Shown piece after piece: positions 1 to 11,665 of a stretch of DNA of 64,000 nt. A program made the position numbers and the translations under genes. Each line of letters starts with the position of its first letter. Within the stretch, counting starts at the first letter, position 1. The stretch is from the NCBI GenBank assembly GCA_040285825.1, contig JAUPSS010000007.1, forward strand, positions 644,501-708,500, in the 5' to 3' direction. The notes beneath the pieces were generated by a model. The model saw only the letters and a program-made list of their open reading frames with translations. It ran no database searches and had not been told where the DNA came from. The stretch comes from Eukaryota sp. TZLM1-RC (Eukaryota > Metamonada: BaSk clade).

Positions 1-152
1 ATTAGTGGTTAAATAAATGCTTTTTACTATTAGTCAAGGAGTATAATAAATACCCTGTTTGTTTTGAAACCTTCTCGAAATTAAACTGATTCATTCCAAC
101 TTCAGATACAAATACAATGATACAATTTGTCTAACTTGACATAATTACAAAA

Positions 153-356
153 CTACAGAAACACAGATTGATTGATTTTATCCTTTAGAGCAAACTCATG
201 TTCAAAGTTTTGAATTAAAGTATTCCATTCTGCTTGCTGTCTAGCCAAAGCTTCTCTTATTCGATTGAAGAACCGATGCAATCTATTAATAATAGCAGTA
301 CGAATTCGAGCACGCCATTTATTATACTTTGAACATGATAAATCAACAGCAAACAT
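153..356 (-). mobile_element. Retroelement 3' fragment (RT C-terminal tail)
   Basis: A 67-codon open stretch resembles the end of the protein encoded at 10897-11349: both carry an 'INRL-RFFNRI-EALARQQA' stretch. It is the C-terminal tail of the local reverse-transcriptase element family; the rest of the element is absent. Probably non-functional. Confidence 0.55.
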
Positions 357-400
357 TCATCACGATAAACACGATAAACATTTATTTAAATAAAATAAAA

Positions 401-2625
401 CTATTGTAAATCTACGGCCACCTCAACCCTCGACTCCTCAAGTTCAGCTTCATCCTCAATGTTTTCAACTGTATCAACCATCTCCTTATCAATTAATTGT
501 TTTTCTTCAATAGCAACAACCTCAGTAGAAGAAAGTCCCTTCATTTCAGTATCCTCAGCATCCTTCTCATCTTCCTTCTCAATGTAAAAGACAGGGACGG
601 GCTTCCCAACAAATCGTAAAACGACAAAGCATGCGATGAAGCACAATCCAATAGAAATCAGAGGATGTAAGCTAAACAAAAGCGTAGGAACATAGCCAAA
701 CACTACAACGACACTCGCTACTGTTAAAGCATAAGGGATCTGCGTGCGAACGTGCGATAAAAGATTACACCTAGCTGCCTAAAGTTAGATAACTTACTGA
801 ACCATACCATTGCAGCAATGACTGTTGTATCTCCTAATGGGCTTGAATGATTACCAAAGACTGAACCACTCAATACTGAAGCTACCATTGCTCTGAGGAC
901 GACCATATCACCAGGAGCAGCTCCTACAGCAAGAGGGACAACTAGAGGAATGAGGATCGACATAGTTCCCCAAGCTGTACCAGTGGAGAACGATACCAAA
1001 GCAGAAGCAATAAACACCGATGTCACTAATAAAACAGCAGAAAAACCTTCGGGAATAAGCGAAACTAACCAGGGAGCCGTTCCCAACACCCTCGAAGCTG
1101 AACCTATAGCCCATGCAAACAAAATGATAATAATTGATGACGACAATGATTTAAAACCAGCTATAAATGCATTCATGTTTTGTTCAAGAGTTGCTATTTT
1201 TTGGCAGAGGTTGAGAATCATCGACATTAAAACACCACAAATACTACCTTGAAGCAGAGCATCGAAAACAGAAGCATTGCCAAAGAGGTTTGAAACAGCA
1301 AAAGATTCTTGATCAAGAAGTTCTTCATACTTTTTAACCATTTCTTCATTATCAATAGCATTATAAACTTCTATTTGAGTTTCAAAATGAATTCTAGTAT
1401 CACTAATTTCAACGTAGCCTGTGTAAACCATTAAAGAAATAACTGCAACAATTGTGACAAAGATGGGTAAAACTGCGTTTATGGCTCTCGTAGGTTTTGT
1501 TAAATCAGCAGCCATATGTTTATCTTCATGATCTGAAAGCTCATCTTGCTTACCTTCCTCAACCTTACAGTTAGAGTTAGGGTCAACTCCTCTTGCTTTG
1601 AGCTCGCATTCATACATGGGACCATAATCCCTTTTCAAGGAGATATTGATAACCACGAAAGCAGCAGCTACGATGGGATAAAAGGAATATGGAATTGATT
1701 GCAAAAACAAAATAAAAGGATCATTATCAAGTCCATTTGCTGCTAATTCACTTCTTAATAAACTAACTTGAAACCCAATCCAAGACGTAATCACCCCAAT
1801 AGCACTCAAAGGCGCTGCCAAAGAGTCCAACAGGAAGGAAATCTTTTCAGGGGAAACTCTCAATCTTGCTAGCACAGGTCTGACTGCCAGCCCAGTTAAT
1901 AACACGTTACTAAATTCGTCTACAAAGACAGTGAGGGTCATGAGAGCAAGCCCAAACATAGCCTTGGTTGATGACGTGGCGACTTTGGAAATCTTTCTAG
2001 AAAGGCCCAGTGAACCACCCGAACGACTGACTATACCAATGAGACCACCAAGAATAATGAAAAACAAAATTAATTTAGCATGACCAACATCAGCCAGAGC
2101 ATATGATAAGTAGGACGACACAGATTCAAATAGACCTGTTAAAGGGTTAAAATTATGAACAGCGGTGGAGGCGATCAATAATCCAATGAAGAGTGATGGA
2201 ATTACTTGTTTGGTTACAATTGCGAGGATAATGATGCATATCTGAGGGACAATAGTCAAAAATCCAGGAATTGCATTGACTTTGAACGAGTATGATGTGG
2301 GGTTTGGGCAGGAGAGGCAGCGGAGGGAGAGCTCATGACGACCAACGGATTCTACGGTGATTTCTTTGATTTCCAGAGTTTGGACGAGATCGTCGGTGAC
2401 TGTATGCTCGTGTGTTACCAAAGGTTTAGAGTTGCTCTCAACTACAAATTCAACGACAGAACCTGAATGAACAGTGTAGTCAGGATCAGCGATGGCAAAT
2501 GAGAATGGTAGCCTGAAGGGTATATCTCTTGTTATAACTGATGGTTCAGAAACACTTTCAATCACAACATCGAAACACAGCACAACAGTGAGACAAAAAA
2601 GTAGCAGTAGAAGTGTTCTATTCAT
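401..2625 (-). CDS. nhaC: NhaC-type Na+/H+ antiporter with secreted-side N-terminal domain
   Basis: Two exons separated by a 29-nt GT-AG intron at 779-807 give a 731-residue protein. Residues 1-18 look like a signal peptide. A soluble domain of about 100 residues follows, then many hydrophobic helices from about residue 122. The helices hold 'FVDEFSNVLLTG' (about 234-245) and 'GNHSSPLGDTT' near the C-terminal third, the signatures of the NhaC antiporter family, which exchanges protons for sodium across membranes. Splicing joins 'DTTVIAAM' to 'AARCNLLSHVRTQ', restoring the usual family text, and exon 2 adds the last two membrane helices and an acidic cytoplasmic tail. Without the intron the frame ends in a short unrelated tail. 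Substrate specificity cannot be read from sequence; the fold assignment is strong. Confidence 0.87.
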
Positions 2626-3073
2626 TAAATGTATTTATTGAGGTCGACCAGCAAAACGGCAGATTGGGGAACAGAGAAGGGTTGAAATGGTGCATATTGT
2701 TAATGATGTTGCACTGATGACGTGGCACAAAGTCAATTTGCCTTTTCAAGCGTTCCTTTGACTGAATAGCAGTTTTTTGTTTACAAATTCAGGGGTTTCT
2801 GGTCTTTGTGTCATAAATCCAATCCAATGAAATTATGATAATGGTGATCTTAAATTTATTATTCTGCACCTACGAACACTTTTATAATGTTTTCTGTTCG
2901 GACCAAAGTCTTTTGTCCCAAACTGTTAACAGATATGGTGTTGGACATGTGTTGAAGTGATGTTTAGGTACAAACAACAGCATAAAAGTATTTATAATCA
3001 AGCTTGAATAAAATCATCAATATCCACAATGAAAGACTCCAACCACAACCACAACCGCACAAATCAAATCAAA
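2626..3073. other. Intergenic spacer, nothing recognised
   Basis: The spacer separates two minus-strand genes. The only structure is a simple tandem repeat of AAATC-type 5-mers near 3064-3080, preceded by CCACAA repeats. It must hold the promoter of the antiporter gene. Confidence 0.5.
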
Positions 3074-4861
3074 TCAAATCTTCAGCCACTTTAATAACAA
3101 AATAATCATTGAATAAATAAAATGGGCAAAAAACACACTTAAATAAAAATAAATACCATTACTGGGACTACCATACACACCTATAACCAAGCCTATAAGA
3201 ATCACCACCAACAGTCTAACATCGGCAAGCATTCTCAAAGGACTAAGCCTCTCAGCCTTGTGTGGATCTTCTTCTGCTGTCCTTCTCAGATATCGTACAA
3301 TCAATCTCGCCAATGGTCTGACTTCCCATTTGACCAGGGGTTTCTCGTACGATGGACCTACAAAGTGTAATCTGTTTGTACAATAAGAGGCGCCAGAGAC
3401 CGCCTCTATATATCCTTTGGGCGTTAACACTTGGGAAGCAGGATATTGTTCAGCACTCTCCTCAGGACCTAGTATTGAGGGAGTGGGTACTTCAGAAGCT
3501 ACGTGTAAGTGAAAGACATTGCAGAGTTGTTGTGCGCAGTGCTTACAATCAACAGCAAACTTCTTGTCTGTTACGGCGGAGAGATATGATGCAATGACGC
3601 GAGCTTGTTGTGAAAGCGTCTCTGACTGAAATGACCACTGTGGATCGTGGTGAAGTCTAGTTGGTTCTACTTTGAGGTTAGAGCAGTTCACTGAGACCAA
3701 TCGCAAAGGATCTGGGCTGGACGTATCATGTACTGGCCTCTCTGAGAGCATATGACGCCTACTGAGAGGAGACAGTGCCGTAGTTGTTGTAACAGTAGTA
3801 GGTGCAGGAACATGTTGTTTTTGCAAGGTTTGGAATACAGGATGAAACACTTTGAGCACCTTACAGACCACAAGAGAAGAGTTGCGGTTGTAGGATGCTG
3901 AATTCGATTTTATAAGATTAATAATGGGGACTAAATACAATAAATAATTCAGATAAATCCAAAACTCCATATTATCAACTTGTTTTGGTTTGCAAAAAGC
4001 TTTCCATAAATATAAATCGTGCTGTGAGGAATAAGAAGAGAAAAGGTCAAAAAGATGGCGTGATGCGGTCAGATATAGCTCAGACTTTGATAGAACAGTC
4101 ACCGGAACTGTGGCAAATTTCGAAATTATTGGAGCAAGTCCCGAATTAGCCAGTTCAAAAGCATGAATTGATGGAAAAAACAAAGTATCTGTAGAAAATG
4201 CAATAAAAATATTCAAAAATAACAAAACAACAGAATTCAAAGGTTCATAATTAAAGCTCAAAAAGGAAGAAACTAAGCGACTAAAAGACTTTTTAATACT
4301 GTCCTTAACATGAGTTTTAACTTTAGAAATCAATAAAGCAATAGAAAACAGTAAATAATCCATTGTATTCAATTGCATGGTATTATGAGAGATAAAACTT
4401 ATTGAATATTTACTACTGAGTTCGTTGTAAATAAACCTGTGTGCAGGTAGCTCAGGGTTAGGGTTAGGGTTTGTGAATATGGAGCGAAGAGAAGGAGGCA
4501 GCGACATTAGTGAGATTGAACACTTGTAGTCTGTTTGTGTGGACAGCAGATGTGCCGCTTGGTAAAGAGAACCTTTATCAAATGACAAGAGGGTGGTACA
4601 AACATTACTTGCCCCACCTCCAGATAAAAAGAGAGGAAGGCGTGGAGAATCAAATATGCGTGCAGTGAGGTCTGAGAACTCACGATATAGAGGTTGGAAA
4701 TCGAAGGAAGTTTTGGCACGATCGAGGGCTTTTTCGAGAGAACGACGTTCAAGGAGGGCTTCAAAAGAGTCTGTGGCTCGCATAGCTGTAGCGATGATTG
4801 AAGTTGAGTTGAAATGGCCTATTTGAAGTGTGATTGATTTAACGTAAATTTCAATGGACAA
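3074..4861 (-). CDS. Unrecognised protein with two C-terminal membrane segments
   Basis: An uninterrupted 595-codon frame. I do not recognise the family. The first third reads as a globular helical domain; a conserved-looking block runs 'LPAHRFIYNELSSKYSISF' and on through 'MDYLLFSIALLISK' (about residues 140-180). Hydrophobic segments occur in the middle. The last 50 residues hold two strong membrane spans separated by a short 'GSPSNG' turn, with a basic end, as in an ER or organelle membrane protein. A proline/threonine-rich linker lies around residues 355-385. The first ATG is used; a second in-frame ATG at codon 27 is equally plausible. A (TTAGGG)-like run at 4448-4467 encodes an Asn-Pro repeat within the frame. 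Length and lack of stops argue that it is a real gene. Confidence 0.7.
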   Translation of the reverse strand: MSIEIYVKSITLQIGHFNSTSIIATAMRATDSFEALLERRSLEKALDRAKTSFDFQPLYREFSDLTARIFDSPRLPLFLSGGGASNVCTTLLSFDKGSLYQAAHLLSTQTDYKCSISLMSLPPSLRSIFTNPNPNPELPAHRFIYNELSSKYSISFISHNTMQLNTMDYLLFSIALLISKVKTHVKDSIKKSFSRLVSSFLSFNYEPLNSVVLLFLNIFIAFSTDTLFFPSIHAFELANSGLAPIISKFATVPVTVLSKSELYLTASRHLFDLFSSYSSQHDLYLWKAFCKPKQVDNMEFWIYLNYLLYLVPIINLIKSNSASYNRNSSLVVCKVLKVFHPVFQTLQKQHVPAPTTVTTTTALSPLSRRHMLSERPVHDTSSPDPLRLVSVNCSNLKVEPTRLHHDPQWSFQSETLSQQARVIASYLSAVTDKKFAVDCKHCAQQLCNVFHLHVASEVPTPSILGPEESAEQYPASQVLTPKGYIEAVSGASYCTNRLHFVGPSYEKPLVKWEVRPLARLIVRYLRRTAEEDPHKAERLSPLRMLADVRLLVVILIGLVIGVYGSPSNGIYFYLSVFFAHFIYSMIILLLKWLKI

Positions 4862-5318
4862 TGTTTATTTTGTGTTTAAATCAACATCCAGTTAATCAGT
4901 TCGACCAGTCAACGAAATCGTGATGTTAAATCATTGTCAGAATTTATTGTTTTCTGCAAGAATGAGTCAACGTTGCAGGTCTTGGACATAACATAAAATG
5001 AATCACAAAATACAATATGAATTGGTGATCTAAAAACAATGGATTTTATACCAATAGACTAAATAATTTGGCTTTTCGTTTACCATAGAGACAAATTCAC
5101 GTTGAAGATTATCGTGACTTCATAAGGTCATCAATATGTGTATGATACGAAGCAATCTCTACTTGAAGGAAAACAATGAATAGTGTATTTTATAGTATAT
5201 TTCAATTCATATAACCTAAAAAATCATTGAAAGGGTTAAAAAAACCATTAATTATTTTTCAATTAATACATCGTAAATCACAAACATTTGAACTATCCAT
5301 ATTGAAAGAATTATATTA
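4862..5318. other. Intergenic spacer, nothing recognised
   Basis: AT-rich DNA between the 5' end of the membrane-protein gene and the 3' end of the BTB gene. No coding or repeat signal seen. Confidence 0.5.
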
Positions 5319-8076
5319 CTAATAATCGACAATTGAGTATTCACTATTTTGATGAGTCCAAATGCCAAAAATGGTACCAGAAGGAATGTTCTGAGTGTTA
5401 CTATGTCCATTCAATCTAAAAGTAGCTTGATGATTCTCTATATCAATGTAGAGAATGTCTCCTTCGTTCATTTTAGGGAAGGAAAAGTGGCCACCATTAC
5501 CAATAGTGTTGTAGTTGACACCATTTCCTTTTTTACCCAATTTAATATCATCCATTGTCCAAAACCCAATGCGTTCGTTATGTTTGACCCTTCTTGTCCT
5601 TTGAATTGCAATTTTGAACATATTTGAATTATAATGAATTGCTGCAAAGTTACAAGGCTTAAAACCGTGACAACAATCATTCAAAACCCTGGTATTACCT
5701 TCTGAGAACACCATCCCAGAACCACTTTGTTTTGGATTAAACTTTAAATCTTCTACTTTGTCTTCATACTCCCTGCCAAAAAACCTTTGACACAGTTGAT
5801 TAATAATGTCCAATGAACAATTCTTGATAAGAACCCTTTCCAACCAATTTTCCTTGTTTTGATTAATTGAACTAGAAAGATTTAGGTTTAATAATAAATC
5901 ACTGGAAAATGTAAAAACTTCTGGAATTGAACCAAATTCATAATGATCGATTATTTTGCTTAATAACCAAGAATTTGAAATATGAATAGCAAAATCTACC
6001 AAAGTTTTGAATTCATTAGCAGACAGAGAATTAAACGCCGCTATCTTAGTAATTAATGATTCAAAGTCAATTTGAGAAGTAAATGCATTACCAAGATTTA
6101 AAATCCAAATAAAATCTTGAACGTTAATTGAATTAGTATTAGAAATAAAATGAATAAACAATTTCTGTTTTAATTCTTGGTTGATTTCAAGACACAAAAT
6201 CTTTTCCAATTGTTCTTTTGAAAGTGGTTCTGCTAACTTAATAGTAAAAGATTCTTTTTTCTTTAAGTTGGTCAGAATTTAAACGCTGAATGAAGGAAAT
6301 TATTGTTGATAAATTCAAAGAATTGTTAAATCCGTTGATGAGATCATCAAGTAAAAATGGTTCAATATCTGAACCACTAAAATCAATCACGTCATCAATC
6401 AAAATTGATTGAAAAAGATGACGTGCCTCAATACTCAACATTCTGGTGATCTCGCAGCTTCGTAACTTAAAACTTACTTTTTGAAAGGATTTTCCAAACA
6501 CATTCTCAATCTGATTTCTCTTGGTGACTTTTGGATTCATCACCTTGAAAGAAAAAGGAACTAAGATTTTGTAAAGTTCATCAAATTTTTCCAAATAAGC
6601 CATAACAATTTCATTTAAATCGGTAAAAGTAAATTGATCAAAATCAAAAGAATAAAGACAATCTTCAAAAATTTGAACATTCCAATCAGAATTACCTTGA
6701 CTTTGATTGACTTGGCTAGAATAAGACGTGACCAAGGTGTTTAACAACCAATAATTAACTCCACAATCATTTTGATTGTCAGATTTCAATTTTTTGAAAG
6801 TTTGAGGTTTGATTGAGATGGAATCAGCATTGATTATACTAAATTTTGGCATTACAGCTTCCAATTTTTTAGTATTGAAATTTTCTCGATCAGCAAGTTC
6901 AATCGTCTCAACCAACCAATTGGGGTCAGTATTTGAATGTTTAACATTTCCAAAACAATTGAGAGAATATTCAATTAAAATAGTGGATAAAGAATTATCC
7001 ATTTTCAAGGGAGAAAAAAGTTCAATATAAAGAAAGTCAAATGGAATATCCTTGACTTCTGCCAAGGTCAGCATAGATTTGATCTGTTTGGCTGAAAAGT
7101 TTTGGTCACTTGACCAAGACTTTACGAAACTTTTAATTAGCCACATCACGTGATTGATTGATTTAAGTTGACATGAAAGATTGATTAAAGTGATTGGTTT
7201 GAGTTCGACAACTTCCCGTTCACCAAGGTCAAAAATATGAGGAATTTGATTGACCACTTGTTCAATCAGATGTGAATCAAATTGATTGGCAGTTATTAAT
7301 AACCAGAATGACCAATCATTTTTGATTTTCGAAGGTTTAAAATTTGGAAATATATTGACTGAAAATTCCAATAAGACATCAATTAAATCTTCAAAATTAC
7401 CTAAAGCTTTGACAACTTTATTCCAAATAAATTCAATTTCAATTTGTTTGATCAATTCAAAAGAATGTTTCAAAACTTGATCAACATCTTCAACAGAAAT
7501 GCTACCCTTGACATAGGATTGTACCATAGAAAGGAGCATCCATTTAATAGAATCGGTAGTGGTTAGATTCATAGACAAAACTTCAAAAGATTCTTCCTTC
7601 AAAATTAGCGGCCGATCTAGTGGAAGCTTATTGAGTAAAGAACAGCACTTCTGGATGAACGAATAATGAACACATTCATCAGCTCTTTTGATGACATTTA
7701 GAAGATGAGGAGATGTAAGGTGTTGGATGAAAGAGAAAGCTCTCTCGACTATTTCGGCGGCCTTGAAGTATTCAGCAGTGTAGTAGATATCAAAAACATT
7801 GTCGTTAGTTATATTGAGAGGATGGCAATATAGAGCATTAATGAAGTCTTGGAAAATGGTAACATCAACAGGAAGGTCGTAAAGTTCTAAACGTTGTAGG
7901 TCGCGATCGGTTGTGGGGGCGGTGAACATGTGGTGAAGAGTTCTGGAGAAGATAGAGACTACATGGCGATGGAGAGGAAATTCATGTTGACGATAGACGA
8001 GAGTAACATCGGAGAACTCCTTGCTTTGAAACAACCTCTCAGTGAATTCAGAGCTGGAGTACTGAAAGGTGGTCAT
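5319..8076 (-). CDS. BTB/POZ protein with C-terminal SPRY-like domain, interrupted by a one-base shift
   Basis: The start is the ATG at 8076, directly before 'TTFQYSSSEFTERLF'. Residues about 10-115 form a BTB/POZ domain ('SKEFSDVTLVYRQHEFPLH', then a BACK-like helical region), a fold that dimerises and often recruits cullin-3. A long helical repeat-like middle with regularly spaced 'WLL' and 'W-L' motifs follows. The last 140 residues resemble an SPRY/B30.2-like beta sandwich ('GFWTMDDIKLG', 'LYIDIENHQATFRLNG'). The frame changes at about 6255-6260, in a run of six T on the plus strand (A6 in the mRNA); the two halves match one continuous protein of about 915 residues if the run is one base shorter. 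Either the base is an assembly error or the allele is broken; no intron with GT-AG ends fits there. Confidence 0.75.
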
Positions 8077-8673
8077 GATTATGTCGAAAATTTTCCATCT
8101 TTTAGGTGAAACCTGACACTCATTAATATCAATAATTCTGAACTGATTAGCACTATTTCTCTTGCGCCACAGCTTTAAACCAAAGAATGTCTCCCACGCT
8201 TCAACTACATTAACGAGCATTAATTTACAGTTTCTGTACAATTACACACTAATTCTCCTTAAACTATTACAAAAACCTACCTTTGACTTATCGGCGGCAA
8301 GGGAATTGATGTTAGGTCTAGAATTAGAAATAGCCTACTTCGTGATAGTGTTAGTTCTAGTAGTAAGGCAATGGGATTGGTACGCCTCATTGCCATTAAT
8401 AGCACCAATTGAGACAGATGAAGTCTTGCCGCTAAATCAAAAAAGTTCAAAAATTGGGAAGACCAATTTCTGAAATTATTCTGCTAAATAATTGTAATTA
8501 TCGTAATGTCATGTGCATATAGCTTGTAAAAGATCTTTACAAATGGAATTATGTGGCTGCTGGTTTCTCTAGGGCTATCAATATACTTTGAAATTGTATG
8601 TTATAATGAAAAACCATTCTACCAAACCCACATTAAATAATCCTTTATTAATATATAACTCAAAAAAAACAAC
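8077..8673. other. Intergenic spacer, nothing recognised
   Basis: Lies between the BTB start codon and the PCNA stop codon. Open frames exist on both strands but show no recognisable protein; those on the plus strand mirror the BTB gene. A poly(A) signal-like AATAAT/TTTATT region near 8635-8655 probably belongs to PCNA. Confidence 0.45.
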
Positions 8674-9462
8674 TTACATTTCTTCATCTTCGTCAGCAAT
8701 CTTGGGTGCGACAAAGAAGCTAATTTTGCCAAGCGCACCAAAATGATATTCTACAACTAAAGGCGATCCATTGGTAAGCTTTAAAGCTACACGTGGAGAA
8801 AGCGAGGTAGCCTTTGTGAAATCACGGAGATAACGAACACCAAAAGCGAGAGAAACGTCATGGGTTTTTTCAATCTCAACTCGATCTTCTTCCTTTTCAG
8901 CAAGTGAATTGGCATGGATGGTAAGCTTACCACTACCAATATCACCAGCAGCGGAGAAAGAGACACTCTCATCCTCTGTGGAGATGGTGATGGTATCACC
9001 AAGCTGTCCAATATCACGACAAACTCGTTGGAATTCTGTACTGGAGAGCCTTATGACGGCGTCGTATTCTTGGTCCGGAATGCCAAGGGTTTCTAGATCG
9101 AGGTCCAGCAGCTTCATGTTGAAGGATGACTCTTGTCCAGCGGTTTCATTACGGAATATGATTTCAAGATTGTCAGCCTTGTCCTGGGCTTTAAGCTGTA
9201 CTTCATCGTCCTTTCCGGCACATTTGAGGATGGTGTCGAGGTTCTTGAGGTTTATGCCAAGAGTCATGTTTCTGTGGTTTGTGAATTCGACGAATCCTTC
9301 CTTTTTAAGGACGAGGGAAACGAGAGCAACGTGAGAGCCATCCATGGCTTGAATGGATAGTCCTTGAAGGGTAAGTTCTAAGTTGGCCTCCTTTACCAAG
9401 TCCTTGATTGCGTCAACAATCTTCTTAAGAGTAGAGACTTTGCTGAGAGTGGCTTCGAACAT
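8674..9462 (-). CDS. PCNA: Proliferating cell nuclear antigen (sliding clamp)
   Basis: A 262-residue intronless frame beginning 'MFEATLSKVSTLKKIVDAIK', very close to the usual 261-residue length of eukaryotic PCNA. PCNA is a homotrimeric ring that holds replicative polymerases and repair factors on DNA in the nucleus. Seen: the central 'LQGLSIQAMDGSHVALVSL' block, the 'FTNHRNMTLGINLKNLDTILKCA' segment, and the C-terminal 'VEYHFGALGKISFFVAPK' followed by an acidic 'DEDEEM' end, all family hallmarks. The frame is open a further 25 codons upstream, but the ATG at 9462 matches the family start exactly. No break or unusual residue stands out. Confidence 0.97.
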   Translation of the reverse strand: MFEATLSKVSTLKKIVDAIKDLVKEANLELTLQGLSIQAMDGSHVALVSLVLKKEGFVEFTNHRNMTLGINLKNLDTILKCAGKDDEVQLKAQDKADNLEIIFRNETAGQESSFNMKLLDLDLETLGIPDQEYDAVIRLSSTEFQRVCRDIGQLGDTITISTEDESVSFSAAGDIGSGKLTIHANSLAEKEEDRVEIEKTHDVSLAFGVRYLRDFTKATSLSPRVALKLTNGSPLVVEYHFGALGKISFFVAPKIADEDEEM

Positions 9463-9654
9463 GGAGATATAAGTGGGGTAAGGATGTTTTATTTCATTTT
9501 TCTGTTTCTTAGGATTGGTTTTCCTCAAAGACCTCAACTATTGCAGATTACCAAGATAAACATATACAGCCCCCTTAGGCATCAAAAAACACTGATTAAG
9601 ATTTTTGCATGTCTGTACATGATGTTTTGCCTATATAAATTTTTAAAACAAAAA

Positions 9655-10330
9655 ATTATGAATTCATTATCCTCTAAACAAGCATCACTATTACTGAACC
9701 TTCTCATATTATTTCTTTCATATTCCAAATCATCAGCGAAAAGAGCTATAGAAATCATTGTTCGAATATTGGCAAAAATGCAAACAACAATTTTAACGGG
9801 AATTAAACCAATATTCAGGGAAGGAGTAGAGATGGAGGGTTGCGACTGGGGGAGATGGAACGAGATGTTCTTATAGCATATGGAACCTCAATGCTAATGA
9901 AAGACTAATGAATATACGGCGTCGTATTCATCCAAATTGAGATCATTTGCTTCGAGAAAGAATTCAGTCCTGAGGGTCCAATATTGCCGAAAAAGAAATA
10001 GCAAACGGCACGAACTCATATTTCACAAGTTCCACCCTACCCAATTGTGTCAATCGTTCTTCATTCTTTTGTCTTTTTTCCAGCATAAAATAATGGAGAC
10101 TCAGCAGAATGCACCTATCGAGTTGCACAATTTTTACAGACATCGACTTAGACAACATCAATCCCATTGTGAACACATTCGAGTCCTGTGGCTATTAAAT
10201 CTGTTGTTCGTTTACCAAAAGCATGGTTAGCTTTATTTGGAGAAAGCTTACGATCTAATGGTTCAACAAGAGATTCAATGTAAAAACTTTTACACAAAGC
10301 ATACAATTGATCACGAATTCCAGTCAATTC
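9655..10330 (-). mobile_element. Decayed retroelement 3' region (RT C-terminal module)
   Basis: Read on the minus strand in broken frames, this matches the C-terminal half of the element at 56272-57667: 'RDQLYALCKSFYIESLVEPL' at the 5' side, then 'KYEFVPFAISF' and 'GLNSF', and at the 3' end 'FADDLEYERNNMRRF' with 'SDACLEDNEF'. Stops and frameshifts separate the pieces. The same 3' end recurs at 52190-52440. Non-functional relic. Confidence 0.6.
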
Positions 10331-10794
10331 TTCTTGGCTGATTTGGGTTATGAAGAAATAGAATTTTAACATTGTCGTATAGTTTGTATTTGTTGGAATA
10401 AATAAAAATATATGTAAAAAACGAATTGATTCATCTACTATTAAACAGTAAGTAATAGAGTATTTTCCGTTCAAAATAAGGGATAATAACTGTACATAAT
10501 GGTTACGATCAGTCACATTAGATTATCCTTTTAAGCTTTGGCCTATGTTTGTTGAAGATGAAGCTCCACCAGGTCACCCAAAATTCCATTCAATAGCATT
10601 CTTGAAAATTGATTTCAATTATTGTGAGGGGGTAACCTTGATCAAATTAGTTCACGATTCTATTTATAGGTGACAGTACCACATAGCACCTGATATGGTA
10701 TGAAGTGGTGTACCATCAGTATAAAACACCTTGTTTCTGGTTCTTTCGTTGAGTATTTTCGGGAAAAGCACTACCTCCATTTGGGTCAGTAATT
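10331..10794. other. Spacer between retroelement relics
   Basis: AT-rich; an open minus-strand frame extends from the relic to 10516 but its upstream part has no recognisable content. Confidence 0.4.
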
Positions 10795-11420
10795 GAATTC
10801 AATATTTTGAATGAATTTCCATCAATCAAAGGGTATTGAGATATTTATTGAACATGCACACTTAATTAAATTAATTCATAACTAATGGGACAAATATCAT
10901 TGAACCAAGATTTCCTCTCCAAAATCTTGATCTGCTTGCTGTCTAGCTAAAGCTTCTCCTATTCGATTGAAAAACCGAGGTAATCTATTAATAATGGTAA
11001 ATTGAATTCGAGAACGATATAAATCAATACCAAATTTTTTCATTGTTTGTTCTTGAACCATTTTTTGGAAGTCATTCAAAAAAGTTTCCGCTTCAACTGA
11101 TAATCTTCCGTTCATTGAAAATGGGAAAGCAATAAAAACTAGCGGTGTATTTCTACCAGCATTAACTTCTTCAATATCTTTATCATATTTTCTATGTTTT
11201 TCTTTTGCTTTAAAATCAAGAACACTCACAGGATTAAGTTTTCTTCTGTGAACCAAAGTATCATTTGCAACATAACATGAGACAAAGTCAACAATAGCTT
11301 CAGAATTATCAATCCAATCAGTATACATCACCTCTATCATCAGAGCCAAAAATATTCAGAGACAGTGTTTCCTTCAGCAGAGGCTCTTTACACGATATTC
11401 TTGCAGTTTGTGCCATATTG
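10795..11420 (-). mobile_element. Retroelement 3' end, second subfamily
   Basis: The minus strand carries an open frame from 11349 to 10897 with 'DWIDNSEAIVDFVSCYVAND', 'LNPVSVLDFKAKEKHRKYDK' and 'RFFNRIGEALARQQAD'. By position it matches the C-terminal endonuclease-like module of the local RT family: an R-G-D-V at the 5' side, then a hydrophobic-Asp strand, then Lys-rich helices. Upstream of 11349 the frame shifts but continues to 'MAQTARISCKEPLLKETL' near 11415. The 3' untranslated end (10800-10890) is shared with 51480-51600 and, inverted, with 50690-50750, so at least three copies of one element occur here. Confidence 0.65.
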
Positions 11421-11665
11421 AAATTTGAAATGCATATTAATGCATTAACAATAATGAGTTAATTTTGTGTTACGGATCTAAGTTGGTTGTTGAGTCCAAT
11501 TTGCAAAGTTGTGTCAATTCTGGTTTTAATTGTCCTGTTTTTATGAAATGAAGATGCCGTGTTTCTGATTGAATTGTTATTCATCCGATACCAAACTCAC
11601 TCTCATGTTACATATTTCTGTGTATTTTACTGACTCACAATAAAATATGTGAATGGCAACAGTGA

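Noticed and set aside
950-1252. Plus-strand open frame of 100 codons
   Set aside because: Complement of the antiporter gene; no recognisable protein text.
4448-4467. Interstitial telomere array
   Set aside because: Only about three units and in frame within a long ORF; not a chromosome end.
8909-9334. Plus-strand open frame of 141 codons
   Set aside because: Antisense of PCNA; codon mirror effect.
9484-9876. 130-codon plus-strand frame
   Set aside because: Runs antisense through the PCNA upstream region and a retroelement relic; no family features.
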